From Glaciecola amylolytica (GTDB lineage Bacteria > Bacteroidota > Bacteroidia > Flavobacteriales_D > Crocinitomicaceae): a stretch of 64,000 bases of DNA. Position 1 is the first letter of the stretch. Every line of letters starts with the position of its first letter. The notes beneath the pieces are model-generated. The model was not told where the DNA came from. It was given only the letters and a program-made list of their open reading frames with translations, and ran no database searches. Of this stretch, positions 18,678 through 27,582 are shown one piece after another. Position numbers and translations under genes: made by a program. The stretch lies in contig CP034120.1 of assembly GCA_003856375.1 (NCBI GenBank), positions 868,001 to 932,000 on the forward strand. The letters are read 5' to 3'.

Positions 18678-19112
18678 TTACGGAATTGTTATAGAAAAAT
18701 CAACGTCAACAGGAGGCAGGCACATAACTTCGTTACAAACCATGAATGTTACATAGCCTTTGATGACTTCACCTGATTTTGTTTTTGAAATTTTTCGGGT
18801 GAAAACCACTTCGTTTTTGAAAAAATCCAAAGCCGCTTCGAAGTTTTCATCGTATTCGTGAATGGCTTTTGGTTCTTTCACTTCACCTTCAAACTTAATA
18901 TTGGTATTTTCCGTAAATGTAAAACTGGTCGGAACCGGTCCGATTGTATTGCTGATGTGCTGGCTGTATAAATGCCAACCATCAGAAATAGTTGCTTTCA
19001 TTTGAATTTCCTGAGTACTTGGATTGTAGGAAAAATTCCATTTTACACGATCCTGAGCAAACAAGGCAGTGCCAAGCATCAGGAAAAGGCATAAAGAAAT
19101 CAGATTTCGCAT
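18678..19112 (-). CDS. Stand-alone DsbD N-terminal-domain-like periplasmic protein
   Basis: 144 residues. Signal peptide (MRNLISLCLFLMLGTALFAQ), then a beta-rich domain resembling the DsbD alpha domain, ending FMVCNEVMCLPPVDV with two Cys spaced as in the neighbouring DsbD N-terminus. Lies 16 bp upstream of dsbD. Probably a substrate-side redox partner, inferred from homology to its neighbour. Confidence 0.8.
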   Translation of the reverse strand: MRNLISLCLFLMLGTALFAQDRVKWNFSYNPSTQEIQMKATISDGWHLYSQHISNTIGPVPTSFTFTENTNIKFEGEVKEPKAIHEYDENFEAALDFFKNEVVFTRKISKTKSGEVIKGYVTFMVCNEVMCLPPVDVDFSITIP

Positions 19113-19191
19113 GGGCTTTAGTTTGTTTATACCAAAGCTACGAAACGAAAACTGCTTGTCGATAATGAGTTTGTATACTTTTCTTGAAAAG

Positions 19192-19461
19192 CTAAAACTT
19201 TAATTCTACAATATGATCAATTGGAATCCACATACCGCCTTTGAGGCAAATATACTTTTGACCAGTGGCCCAAATGGTTGTATTGACTCTTTTCAGTCCT
19301 TCGTCATCGTGGAAAATGATACCGACTTTGTGATGATAACCATTACCCAGCCTGGTTGCTTCTTCTAATTTTATGCGAATGTCTGATTGTTGTTCAAATT
19401 CAACGGGGTGTTTGAAAGACAAGTCTTTCACTACTTCCTTTTCTACTGTAACTGGTTCCAT
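19192..19461 (-). CDS. Small hypothetical protein
   Basis: 89 residues, soluble, no signal. Contains SDIRIKLEEATRLGNGYHHKVGI and a C-terminal YICLKGGMWIPIDHIVELKF. It looks like a conserved small beta-rich Bacteroidota protein, but I cannot name the family. Single-gene unit between dsbD's partner and tilS. Confidence 0.6.
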   Translation of the reverse strand: MEPVTVEKEVVKDLSFKHPVEFEQQSDIRIKLEEATRLGNGYHHKVGIIFHDDEGLKRVNTTIWATGQKYICLKGGMWIPIDHIVELKF

Positions 19462-19552
19462 TGTTTCGGGGTTTAAGCGTATACAAACCGAAATTTAATG
19501 AAAAAATAATTTAAAAAACACATTTCGTGAAAAAAAAATGCCGTGAGCGTTT

Positions 19553-20788
19553 TTATACTTTTGAAAGTTTGATAATCAGGTTGATACCTCTTTTTTGAGT
19601 GTGCTTTTCAGAAACAGCAATTCCCGGAATCCAGATTACTTCTTCACCAGATTTGAAAACGGGGTATGTGCTTCTCCATTGCTCAGGAATTCCATGATCC
19701 TTGAGTAATTTGTAAACACTGCTTCTCCCGCTTACACCGATTTTCTGAATCGTATCTGATTTTTTGGCTGTGCTCCGGATAATTGGCTCCGGGCACTTTT
19801 TTAAGTCGATGTAAGCTTCCCATTTCGAAAAAACATCAGGTAAGAATTCAACCTCTTCAATCTTGAATTCCCAATGTGTTGATTGCGGGAAATTAGGGCT
19901 CCATGAAAACCCTTCTTTTGTTCTGAAAATTGGACTGTTATCGATTTTGGAACTCAATTTTGTGTTTTCCAATTCTTGAATTCGTTGAATTGTCCAAAAA
20001 GGCCATGTTAAGAAATTGCAAACAATAATACGTTCTTCGGCGCTTAATTCATTCCATTCCGCGAAGGAAATTTCCTTGTTTTGTTTCCAGTTTGTTAAGC
20101 GTTCCGTTAGGTTTCCACGAATGATATGTTGTTCTTCTCTGAACAAGTTTTGGATCAATTGAATGGAATGGTTTAAGGTTGGGATTGATTTCTGAAGTTC
20201 CGGGAGAATGATATTCCGGAATTGATTGCGTTTGTAATGATTCTCGTTGTTGCTGAGATCTTCTCTCCACGAAATCCGGTTTTTCAAAGCAAACGTTTTC
20301 AGATCTTCTTTTGTGAGTGACAAAAAAGGACGCATGATCCCGTTTCGTTCGGGATGCATTCCTCCAAGTCCGAAAATTCCTGCGCCGCGCATAAGCTGCA
20401 GGAAGAATGTTTCTGTTTGATCGTCCTGATGATGCGCCAGCAAAACCCGATTGTCCGGATTTTGTTGAATAAAGACTTGAAATAATTCATGTCTGAATTT
20501 TCGCGCAGCTTCCTGTAAATTGATGCCGGTTCCTTTGGTCAGTTCTTTCGGACAACGAACAACTTCTATTTCCAACTGGTGTTTTTGAGCCAGGTTCCGG
20601 ACAAATTGCTCGTCTTTTTCACTGTCTTCTCCGCGCAATTGATAATTGATGTGAAGAACAAGCGGTTTGTGACCAAGTAATACGAGTGCTTCAAGTAATA
20701 CAACGGAATCAAGTCCGCCGGAACAAGCTATGCAGAGATTGAATCGCTCCGGGTTCTGCTTACTGATTGCTTCCGTTACCACTGACAT
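19553..20788 (-). CDS. tilS: tRNA(Ile)-lysidine synthetase
   Basis: About 411 residues from the ATG at 20788 (an upstream in-frame start at 20830 would overlap pabB by 55 bp). Start region ACSGGLDSVVLLEAL is the PP-loop; later LLAHHQDDQTETFFLQLMRG and LTKEDLKTFA are typical of TilS, and a C-terminal basic domain (EQWRSTYPVFKSGEEVIWIPG) follows. Converts C34 of the AUA-reading tRNA-Ile to lysidine. Overlaps pabB, so the two are co-translated. Confidence 0.93.
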   Translation of the reverse strand: MSVVTEAISKQNPERFNLCIACSGGLDSVVLLEALVLLGHKPLVLHINYQLRGEDSEKDEQFVRNLAQKHQLEIEVVRCPKELTKGTGINLQEAARKFRHELFQVFIQQNPDNRVLLAHHQDDQTETFFLQLMRGAGIFGLGGMHPERNGIMRPFLSLTKEDLKTFALKNRISWREDLSNNENHYKRNQFRNIILPELQKSIPTLNHSIQLIQNLFREEQHIIRGNLTERLTNWKQNKEISFAEWNELSAEERIIVCNFLTWPFWTIQRIQELENTKLSSKIDNSPIFRTKEGFSWSPNFPQSTHWEFKIEEVEFLPDVFSKWEAYIDLKKCPEPIIRSTAKKSDTIQKIGVSGRSSVYKLLKDHGIPEQWRSTYPVFKSGEEVIWIPGIAVSEKHTQKRGINLIIKLSKV

Positions 20789-21963
20789 GTTCCGAAAAGG
20801 GCTAAAATTTTCCCCACTTTTGCTTTGCATTCTTCGTATTCGGCTTCCGCATCGGAAAGAATGGTAATTGCGCCGCCTACGCCACAGGAAAGCTGTTTCA
20901 GTTGCGCATTATAGATAATCGTCCGGATCAGAACATTGAGGTCAAAATCTCCATTCGGGTAAATGACTCCAAGTGAGCCGGAATAAAATTCGCGTGAAAA
21001 TCCTTCGTACTGCTCGGCCAGTTCCACAGCTGCTTTCTTCGGCGCACCGGTCATCGATCCCATCGGGAAACTTGCTTTTAAAATGTGGGAGAAAGAGGTG
21101 TTTTCCTTTAAGTCACAGGAAACGGTGGAAATCAATTGATGAACGGTCGGGAAGGAGTAAACGGCACAAAGTTCGTCGACTGTTACACTTCCTTTTGTAG
21201 CAATTTGCGATAAATCATTCCGAACCAAATCAACAATCATCACGTTTTCGGAGCGCTCTTTCGGGTTTGTTTCCAGTTCGCGGATCAATTCCAGATCTTC
21301 CGAATCTGTTTTTCCCCTTGGTGCAGTTCCTTTGATCGGCTGCGAAATAAGTCGGTTTCCTTGTTTACGGATAAAGCGCTCCGGACTTGCAGATGCCAGC
21401 ATCCAGTTTTCCGTTTCAACCAATGCCGCAAAAGGTGTCGGATTGTTGTTCCAAAGCGAATGAAAAACGGGCTGCATGCTTTTCAGTTCAAGCTCATTTA
21501 CTTCGAAGCTCTGGCAAAAATTGATTTCGTAAACATCACCCAATTGAATGTGTTCTTTGAGTTTGTTTACCCGCTCAATATAGGTGTCGCGGTTGATTTT
21601 TGCTTTCCACTGCAGATTTTCGGGGGCGGCTTCGTTCGATTGAAACAATTGTTCTGCAAATTCAAAGTGAATCCCGGAATCTTCTCCTTCCAGTAATGTC
21701 AACTGATCTTCCTGATGCAAATAAGTGCTTTTGGGAAGCCAGATTCTAAGCAGGGGCAATTCGTTTGCTTTTCGGGATACCTGAAGAATGTCCAGCCCGA
21801 GCTGATAATTGATGATCGTAAACAAGGTTTTTCCCTGATGTTTCCGGATAAATGAATCGAGATCGTTCCAGTTTAAATCGGAGTCCATACAAAACGCGTC
21901 TTCACATCCGATTCCGATGAGGAAAGAATGTTCCGAGTTTCTGAAAATGGCGCGTTCAAGCAT
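20776..21963 (-). CDS. pabB: Aminodeoxychorismate synthase component I
   Basis: 395 residues, chorismate-binding enzyme fold. YEINFCQSF, PIKGTAPRG, EDLELIRELETNPKERSENVMIVDLVRNDLSQIA and SFPMGSMTGAPKKAAVEL are all signature motifs. Makes 4-amino-4-deoxychorismate for folate synthesis. Anthranilate synthase TrpE is the alternative, but the shortness and the lack of an adjacent trpG/trpD favour PabB. Confidence 0.9.
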   Translation of the reverse strand: MLERAIFRNSEHSFLIGIGCEDAFCMDSDLNWNDLDSFIRKHQGKTLFTIINYQLGLDILQVSRKANELPLLRIWLPKSTYLHQEDQLTLLEGEDSGIHFEFAEQLFQSNEAAPENLQWKAKINRDTYIERVNKLKEHIQLGDVYEINFCQSFEVNELELKSMQPVFHSLWNNNPTPFAALVETENWMLASASPERFIRKQGNRLISQPIKGTAPRGKTDSEDLELIRELETNPKERSENVMIVDLVRNDLSQIATKGSVTVDELCAVYSFPTVHQLISTVSCDLKENTSFSHILKASFPMGSMTGAPKKAAVELAEQYEGFSREFYSGSLGVIYPNGDFDLNVLIRTIIYNAQLKQLSCGVGGAITILSDAEAEYEECKAKVGKILALFGTCQW

Positions 21964-22163
21964 GCTGCGAATTTACGGAATTCGAGGCTATTCGTGTAAT
22001 TGTTGAATGCAAAATTCGTGATATACCATTTTGGCTAATTGCCGATTCGTAATATTACGAATTGCCAAATTTTGAACTCATGAAATTCAAAATCTAACGA
22101 ACTTTCACATTTGACTCATCTTCTAATTGATTTGAAACCACTAAATTCGTTCAAAACCCAAAC

Positions 22164-23480
22164 ATGTTATACCGCATCTTAAAAGCAATTATTTCATTTG
22201 GCATTCGACATTACTATAGAGATATCCAGGTTGTGAATCAACACATATTGGATAAAGAAGAAGGTCCTTTGATCATTATTGCCAATCATCCGAATACTTT
22301 GATGGATGCCTGGATGGTTGGATTTGCCAACCGGCGAAGGGTTCATTTCATGGCGAAGGCAACTTTCTTTAATTCTCCGCTGAAACGCAAATTATTGGGT
22401 GCTTTGGGAATGATTCCCATTAATCGGAAATCGGATGGAGCCGTTACGGGAGTAAACAACAAGGATTCATTTCAGGCTTGTTATGAATTGTTGGAGAAAG
22501 GCGAAATTTTGGTCGTGTTTCCGGAAGGAACGAGTTTTCTGGAGCGAAAGCTGAGAGAGATCAAAACAGGAACTGCCCGCATTGCTTTGGAAGTAGAAAG
22601 AAGGAATCAGGGAAAATTGGGATTGAAAGTAATTCCGATTGGTTTGAACTACATTTCGGCGGATTCATACAGAGGAAAAGTATTGGTTCATGTTGGTAAA
22701 CCGATCGGTTTGGATGATCTGTGGAAAGAATACGAGTTGAATCAGGGAAATGCCGCAAAAGCACTTACGGAACGATTCCGGGTGGAATTGTCGCGCGTGT
22801 TTGTGAATATGGATGATTCCACAAGGGAAGATCTGGTGGAGCAATTGAGAAAGTTGTTCGTCACAAAATACACGAAACGAACGGATGTTGCGGATGAAAT
22901 GGATTTTATGAAGTCGGTACAAAGCCGCCTGGAAGAATACAGTTTGACAGCTCCGTGGAAAGTGGATGAAATTCACACGGAAACCGGAAAAGTATTTGCT
23001 TCCCTTCAGTTTTTGGGAATTAAACCTGATTTTCTGGATCGACCATACCGACCGGGATTATTTTTAAGGCAATTTATTCAAAGCTGGTTGTTCATTATCG
23101 TTACCGTTCCGCTTTTCCTGATCGGTTTTATTCATCACGTTATTCCTTATTGGTTTATCGGTTGGATTGTTCCTAAAATGACGAAGGAAGTAGAATATCA
23201 CGCGCCCTTATCCATTTTATTGGGATTGGTACTGTATCCTTTGAATTACCTGGGATTTGGCTTGCTTGCTCATTTCTGTTTTGACTTTTTCTGGCTTGAA
23301 TCCCTTGTTTATATGGCTTTGCTTCCTTTGTTCGGAACCTTTGCGCATTTTTATATGCGTTATATGCATCATTTGAATTCCAAGCAGCGATTCGGGCGAT
23401 TTGCGAGTAGAAGAAGTGCAATTCTTCAAAATTTACGTGAACAGCGCGAACAGTTGAAAGACTTGATTTTTAGAGATTAA
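22164..23480 (+). CDS. PlsC-like acyltransferase
   Basis: 438 residues. N-terminal acyltransferase domain with IANHPNTLMDAWM (NHxxxxD) and VVFPEGTSFLE (block III), followed by a C-terminal half with three or four membrane segments (about 295-410). Probably acylates lysophospholipid or glycerol-3-phosphate derivatives at the inner membrane; the exact acceptor cannot be told from sequence. Divergent from pabB across 200 bp. Confidence 0.85.
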   Translation: MLYRILKAIISFGIRHYYRDIQVVNQHILDKEEGPLIIIANHPNTLMDAWMVGFANRRRVHFMAKATFFNSPLKRKLLGALGMIPINRKSDGAVTGVNNKDSFQACYELLEKGEILVVFPEGTSFLERKLREIKTGTARIALEVERRNQGKLGLKVIPIGLNYISADSYRGKVLVHVGKPIGLDDLWKEYELNQGNAAKALTERFRVELSRVFVNMDDSTREDLVEQLRKLFVTKYTKRTDVADEMDFMKSVQSRLEEYSLTAPWKVDEIHTETGKVFASLQFLGIKPDFLDRPYRPGLFLRQFIQSWLFIIVTVPLFLIGFIHHVIPYWFIGWIVPKMTKEVEYHAPLSILLGLVLYPLNYLGFGLLAHFCFDFFWLESLVYMALLPLFGTFAHFYMRYMHHLNSKQRFGRFASRRSAILQNLREQREQLKDLIFRD

Positions 23481-23546
23481 GAAAGCGTTAAGAATCGGTA
23501 AAGCGGATCAAAATGATTTTTTTTCACTTTTTTTCATAAAAATCCT

Positions 23547-23575
23547 TTGATAGAACGATGCATTTATTAATTTTG
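23547..23575 (+). promoter_or_regulatory. Promoter of tRNA-Ser
   Basis: TTG at 23547-23549, 18-bp spacer, TAATTTTG at 23568-23575, 46 nt before the mature tRNA. Confidence 0.65.
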
Positions 23576-23620
23576 CGCCTGTCTTAGAAACACCTGAGAC
23601 GCGTTCTTTGTAAGAATTTT

Positions 23621-23707
23621 GGAGGGATGGGTGAGTGGCTGAAACCACCAGTTTGCTAAACTGACGTACTGGTAACGGTACCGCGAGTTCGAATCTCGCT
23701 CTCTCCG
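23621..23707 (+). tRNA. tRNA-Ser (GCU)
   Basis: 87-nt class II tRNA: acceptor GGAGGGA pairs with TCTCTCC, anticodon loop TTGCTAA gives GCT, long variable arm (GTACTGGTAACGGTAC), T-loop GTTCGAATC. CCA is not encoded. Confidence 0.95.
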
Positions 23708-23726
23708 CTTTTTTTTCTCAAAAGGG

Positions 23727-23756
23727 TTGCATAAGTCAAATAAGTGAGTATCTTTG
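23727..23756 (+). promoter_or_regulatory. Promoter of tRNA-Pro
   Basis: TTG at 23727-23729 and TATCTTTG at 23749-23756, spacer 19 bp. Confidence 0.65.
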
Positions 23757-23822
23757 CACCCTCAAAACGGAGAAATAACTACTTCAAAAACGATTGAAGT
23801 AAATTGAAATAAAAGCCTAGTT

Positions 23823-23897
23823 CGGGGCGTAGCGTAGTCCGGTCATCGCGCCTGGTTTGGGACCAGGAGGTCGCAGGTTCGAATCCTGCCGCCCCGA
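23823..23897 (+). tRNA. tRNA-Pro (UGG)
   Basis: Acceptor CGGGGCG pairs with CGCCCCG; anticodon loop TTTGGGA gives TGG; T-loop GTTCGAATC. CCA is not encoded. Confidence 0.95.
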
Positions 23898-23903
23898 CAC
23901 AAG

Positions 23904-23935
23904 AAAAGGGGATGAGCAATCATCCCCTTTTTTAT
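23904..23935 (+). terminator. Terminator after tRNA-Pro
   Basis: Perfect 12-bp stem AAAAGGGGATGA (23904-23915) with 23920-23931 around a GCAA tetraloop, followed by T-run. Confidence 0.9.
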
Positions 23936-23953
23936 TTATTAGCTGTTGAGTTG

Positions 23954-25597
23954 TCATTTCGAGTAACGCAGTTTATTGAGAAAAGACAACAAGATGAAAT
24001 TATCGGCCCCGTAGCTCAGCTGGATAGAGCAACTGCCTTCTAAGCAGTAGGTCTTTGGTTCGAATCCAAACGGGGTCACCAAGAGGGACAAACACGATTC
24101 ATATCGAGTTTGTCCCTTTTTCTTTTCCACGAAACGCCCGGTATGTTTGAGAATTAGAGCGACCATTTCATTTAATTGGGTGTTTCGAACTTCATTGTTT
24201 TGAAATTGGAACTTTCCGACAAAGATGGAAACAAGTATTTCTTTTTTTTGCTGTAAGCCCCCGTTTCTGTACCATTCAGCAACATTTGATAGAAAAGAAA
24301 TCTTTTCTTCTAATTCATTCGCGAATTTGTTTTTTCCGTCCTTTAGTTTGTTTAATTCCGTTTTAACTTCCATGATCTGTGTTTCAATCATGGGCTTTAG
24401 TTCTGTGTAATCCGATGCGGTGATTTGTCCTGCAATGAATGTATTTTGCAAATTGCTTTTTCGTTCTTCCAGCTTCTCTAATTTCTGTGATAAGATTGAA
24501 ATTTGTTGCGCCCTGTTTTGTGTTGATCCTTTCATTTCCTTTTCTAAAATCAGATTGTAGAGTGCTTCAACTTCTTCGATAATCTGAATGGTAGAAATCA
24601 AAGCTTCTATTTCATTGTTAGCAACGTCAGCACGATAACGCTCTTTTCCACACTTCATGCAATGGTAGTAATAATGCTTTGAACCGTTTCTTCCCTTAGA
24701 TGCACTTCCCGTAACATGGTTTCCGCACTTAGAACAGCTTAAAAAGCCCCTTAGGGGCAATTCTTCGCGTTCACAAATGGTTGAATGCTTATTGAGTTTC
24801 TTTTTCTTCCCTGCAAGGATTATTTGAACCTGATAAAATAATTCTTCGCTTACTATTCCATCATGTAACCCGTCAACAATTAATTCGGGTTCATCCTCAA
24901 AAGCCGGAATTAAAATTTTCCCCATATAAACAGGATTCCGTACCATTCTGCAAAAGTTTGATCTGGAAACCTTGAATCCTTTTTCCCCCATTTCAATTCG
25001 AATATCGTTCAGGGTTCTGATACCCTTTGCGATTTCTTCAAAAGCTTCTTTCAGCAAATGTGAATTGTCAGCGGGTACAATAATCGGCTTATTAGCTTCA
25101 TCCCTGCGGTTCTTATAACCTATTGGGGCGTTGCGAACCCAACGCCCCAATTTGTTAGCCCCGCGCATTCCTGAACGTACTTTTTGCGAACGAATATCGT
25201 TATCTACTTCGGGAAGTGTCAAGTAAATCGAAAGCATCACTTTGTTTTGCGGAACACTAAAATCAATCGGTTGCATGATCGCTTGCGCTTCAATGTTCCA
25301 TTTTTTAAGCTTTCCTAGCATTTCATAAGCATCGGGTGCATTGCGAGAAAACCGATCCCAGGAAACAAACAAAATGTAATCAATTGATTTATGGTTTGTT
25401 TTCGCATAGTTTAAGAACTCTTTGAACTGTGGGCGGTCAAAGCTTTTTGCGCTGTGATCGTCCACATAATGTTTCAAAATTTCAATGTTTCTGCTTTCAC
25501 AGTACTTTTCTAGCTGTTCTTTTTGGACTCCTAAACTATATCCTTTATCTGCTTGTTCATCCGTACTAACACGGGTATATAAAACTGCTGTTTTCAT
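23954..25597 (-). CDS. Large serine recombinase (integrase of the element)
   Basis: 547 residues. N-terminal resolvase domain AVLYTRVSTDEQ with nucleophile Ser11 and SWDRFSRN; recombinase domain (MVRNPVYMGKI); zinc ribbon with CSKCG and CMKCG; coiled-coil insertion (about 350-440). The C-terminal tail from about residue 500 (VTPFGFEPKTYCLEGSCS...) is antisense to tRNA-Arg (24005-24081), so the frame crosses the attachment site and ends in host DNA at 23954. Should catalyse integration at tRNA-Arg. Overlaps the upstream gene by 4 bp. Confidence 0.93.
   Translation of the reverse strand: MKTAVLYTRVSTDEQADKGYSLGVQKEQLEKYCESRNIEILKHYVDDHSAKSFDRPQFKEFLNYAKTNHKSIDYILFVSWDRFSRNAPDAYEMLGKLKKWNIEAQAIMQPIDFSVPQNKVMLSIYLTLPEVDNDIRSQKVRSGMRGANKLGRWVRNAPIGYKNRRDEANKPIIVPADNSHLLKEAFEEIAKGIRTLNDIRIEMGEKGFKVSRSNFCRMVRNPVYMGKILIPAFEDEPELIVDGLHDGIVSEELFYQVQIILAGKKKKLNKHSTICEREELPLRGFLSCSKCGNHVTGSASKGRNGSKHYYYHCMKCGKERYRADVANNEIEALISTIQIIEEVEALYNLILEKEMKGSTQNRAQQISILSQKLEKLEERKSNLQNTFIAGQITASDYTELKPMIETQIMEVKTELNKLKDGKNKFANELEEKISFLSNVAEWYRNGGLQQKKEILVSIFVGKFQFQNNEVRNTQLNEMVALILKHTGRFVEKKKGQTRYESCLSLLVTPFGFEPKTYCLEGSCSIQLSYGADNFILLSFLNKLRYSK
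24005..24081 (+). tRNA. tRNA-Arg (UCU) with encoded CCA; integration target
   Basis: Acceptor GGCCCCG pairs with CGGGGTC; anticodon loop CTTCTAA gives TCT; T-loop GTTCGAATC; discriminator A, then CCA at 24079-24081. It is the only one of the three tRNAs here with an encoded CCA, which could mean its 3' end was supplied by the element. The antisense strand is the C-terminal coding region of the recombinase. Confidence 0.95.
24084..24121 (+). terminator. Terminator after tRNA-Arg
   Basis: 10-bp stem AGGGACAAAC (24084-24093) with 24108-24117, T-run after. It lies inside the recombinase coding region on the other strand. Confidence 0.85.
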
Positions 25598-25932
25598 TTT
25601 TCGTTTATTATTAATTCTGAACTATAAAATCCTAATTCACCGCGAACAAGAATTAATTCGATTTCTTCGAAAATTTTTGGTGAAATGATCACTAAACAAT
25701 CAATTGGTTTTTTAGCAAATGCACTATAAAAAAACAATCGTAGAGCGAGGTTTAACCCTTCATAATTTTTTTGTTCCCCTTTGGGAATTTCATAATCTGA
25801 ATATTCGTCAATTACCTCAATTCCATTACTTGTGCAATATTCCTGTAACTTTTCTTTCTGATCCGCTAAAGAATTATTTTGATGCTCAATTTCTCCTTTA
25901 GGAGCGCGCATATACAAAACTGCTCTTTTCAT
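25594..25932 (-). CDS. Small recombinase-like protein lacking the catalytic serine
   Basis: 112 residues. The first 50 residues line up with the recombinase start next door (AVLYMRAPKGEIEHQNNSLADQKEKLQEYC versus AVLYTRVSTDEQ...GVQKEQLEKYC), but position 11, Ser in the recombinase, is Pro, and the WDRFSRN arginine motif is absent. It keeps the size of a resolvase catalytic domain only. ATGA overlap with the recombinase start and with the gene upstream. Possible partner, regulator or directionality factor; decay of a duplicate is the alternative, but the frame is intact. Confidence 0.75.
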   Translation of the reverse strand: MKRAVLYMRAPKGEIEHQNNSLADQKEKLQEYCTSNGIEVIDEYSDYEIPKGEQKNYEGLNLALRLFFYSAFAKKPIDCLVIISPKIFEEIELILVRGELGFYSSELIINEK

Positions 25933-26201
25933 CTTTCTAATTCTGAATTTCCGAAATCTCCTCCTGTATTCAATGCTTGAAAATCTTCATCGTCGATTTG
26001 TTCCGTGAGTTCTTCGGGTGTAAATCGGTCTGTAATTTTCAACAATTCATCCTCATTTTTTTCAAGCTTCTTTCTCATGAACTTTCGCAAATCATAATCA
26101 ATTTCCCAATTGTCCCCATTCTTTTCAATCCATGCAAAATCCTCAATGATTGATTTTGATAATCTGGCGATTTTATCGCGTGTTCTTTTGTGAATTTTCA
26201 T
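25929..26201 (-). CDS. Small hypothetical protein in recombinase operon
   Basis: 90 residues from the ATG at 26201 (a TTG start at 26225 is possible). Basic, helical N-terminus (MKIHKRTRDKIARLSKSI) and an acidic C-terminus. Overlaps the recombinase-like gene by 4 bp and the 57-residue ORF upstream by 29 bp. Could be a DNA-binding accessory; unproven. Confidence 0.6.
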   Translation of the reverse strand: MKIHKRTRDKIARLSKSIIEDFAWIEKNGDNWEIDYDLRKFMRKKLEKNEDELLKITDRFTPEELTEQIDDEDFQALNTGGDFGNSELER

Positions 26202-26346
26202 AATTCTCACTTTTAATTTTTTCAATCCATTTTTTGTTCATTCGTGCGATTTTGGTTAACCAATCGCGGAGCTGTTCAATTTGTTCATCTGTGTATTTCT
26301 CGAACTTCTTTCCGAGTACTTTTCTACACTCAATTACTGTTAGCAT
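26173..26346 (-). CDS. Small hypothetical protein (57 aa), first of recombinase operon
   Basis: ATG at 26346, stop at 26173. Helical, basic, with FEKYTDEQIEQLRDWLTKIARM. A frame of this size overlapping the next gene in a different frame is common in compact phage operons. No family recognised. The promoter would lie in 26347-26410, but no clear -7 box was seen. Confidence 0.5.
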   Translation of the reverse strand: MLTVIECRKVLGKKFEKYTDEQIEQLRDWLTKIARMNKKWIEKIKSENYENSQKNTR

Positions 26347-26419
26347 ATTTTGAACGTTTGCAATGAAGCTATTTGGGAAAACTCCGACCCGTGCTATTTT
26401 TGTTAAAAAACCAAAAAAG

Positions 26420-26455
26420 AACGCTGAACCCTGTATTTACAATGGATTCAGCGTT
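26420..26455. terminator. Bidirectional-looking terminator
   Basis: 9-bp stem AACGCTGAA (26420-26428) with TTCAGCGTT (26447-26455); A-rich and T-rich flanks. Separates the end of the long structural operon (26478) from the start of the recombinase operon. Confidence 0.75.
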
Positions 26456-26477
26456 TCATTTCTTGGAATGTGATTGT

Positions 26478-27566
26478 TTATTCCCAATCCGGTGAGCTAA
26501 TCACCGAATGAGCGCACAAATACCCGTGCAAGTAAGAATCCATGACCATAGAGCGCGAAAAATCCAATGCTCCTGAAAGTTCCCGTTTGGGTTCAATAAT
26601 TTTCACGTTGAACCGCCGGAGTTTGCGACCGCTTTCAGAAAACAATTCGACGTTTTTTCTTTCGGCTTGCTTTACTAATCGGTTTACCCGTAGAAATTCA
26701 CTTGTATCGGTATCTCCGATTTCGCTCAATGCTATATCGTAAATACTTCGCTGAATAACATTCAGGATGTTCGGTTTTTCATTCATGGTTGGAACTAGTC
26801 CGGTTCGGGTCGAAATGATCAGGAAATTGTATTCATCCGAGTCGGCTTGATCCAAAACATAGCGAACCGCATCGCCCAGGGGATTAATATTCCGCAATCC
26901 TCCGTCTATTAAGTTGGAAGTTTCGAATTGAGTCGTTGAAATTCGATCCACGGGCGACCAAATCAGGGGCATAGTGGATGAAGCTAACACTGCCTTTTGA
27001 AACTCTGAATTGTCACGAAAATCGGTGTGTTTGGCACTGTAATAATTCCCGTCGGTCAGCGACACAAAACCGGCTTGAAAAACCTCGCTTTTGATGTCTT
27101 TTAACTGAACAAGCAATTTTACTTTCTCATACAAGGGTGTATTATCAGCAATTGCGGTAAGGTTCTTTACTTTGTCAACGATCTTTTGAAGTACTTTTTG
27201 TCTTGAACCTTTGAACAATAAACCAACCTTTTGAAATGCCGAAATGTCGGATAGTAGAAACTTCCCAAGGCGTTCTATATCAAGGGTGGTTTTGTTGTTC
27301 TCAGTCTTTAGAAAATCGCTTAAATAGACCTCTTCAGGGCGACCCGCAATGTGATTCCACATTTCATTAAGTTCCTTGTTCTTTCCCGATGCGATTAATG
27401 CACCGTTTAGTGCTCCGGCTGACACACCAAAAACGGCGTACGGAATTCCGATTTTTTCAACTCCATTTCCGAAGTTGATTCCATCCTTTAAGATTCGTTG
27501 CCACGCACCGACCTGGAACGCTCCTCTGGCTCCGCCACCTGTGAGGATAACTATTAATTTTTTCAT
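26478..27566 (-). CDS. Patatin-like phospholipase
   Basis: 362 residues from ATG at 27566 (a longer frame to 27650 would overlap the upstream gene). Oxyanion motif LTGGGARGAF (residues 10-15), nucleophile elbow GVSAG (Ser49), DGG (Asp221): the complete Ser-Asp dyad. No signal peptide. Hydrolyses acyl chains of phospholipids. As last gene of the phage-like structural operon it could act on host membranes at entry or release, or on an internal lipid layer; the stage is inference. Confidence 0.9.
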   Translation of the reverse strand: MKKLIVILTGGGARGAFQVGAWQRILKDGINFGNGVEKIGIPYAVFGVSAGALNGALIASGKNKELNEMWNHIAGRPEEVYLSDFLKTENNKTTLDIERLGKFLLSDISAFQKVGLLFKGSRQKVLQKIVDKVKNLTAIADNTPLYEKVKLLVQLKDIKSEVFQAGFVSLTDGNYYSAKHTDFRDNSEFQKAVLASSTMPLIWSPVDRISTTQFETSNLIDGGLRNINPLGDAVRYVLDQADSDEYNFLIISTRTGLVPTMNEKPNILNVIQRSIYDIALSEIGDTDTSEFLRVNRLVKQAERKNVELFSESGRKLRRFNVKIIEPKRELSGALDFSRSMVMDSYLHGYLCAHSVISSPDWE

Positions 27567-27582
27567 GATGTTTGATTTAGGA

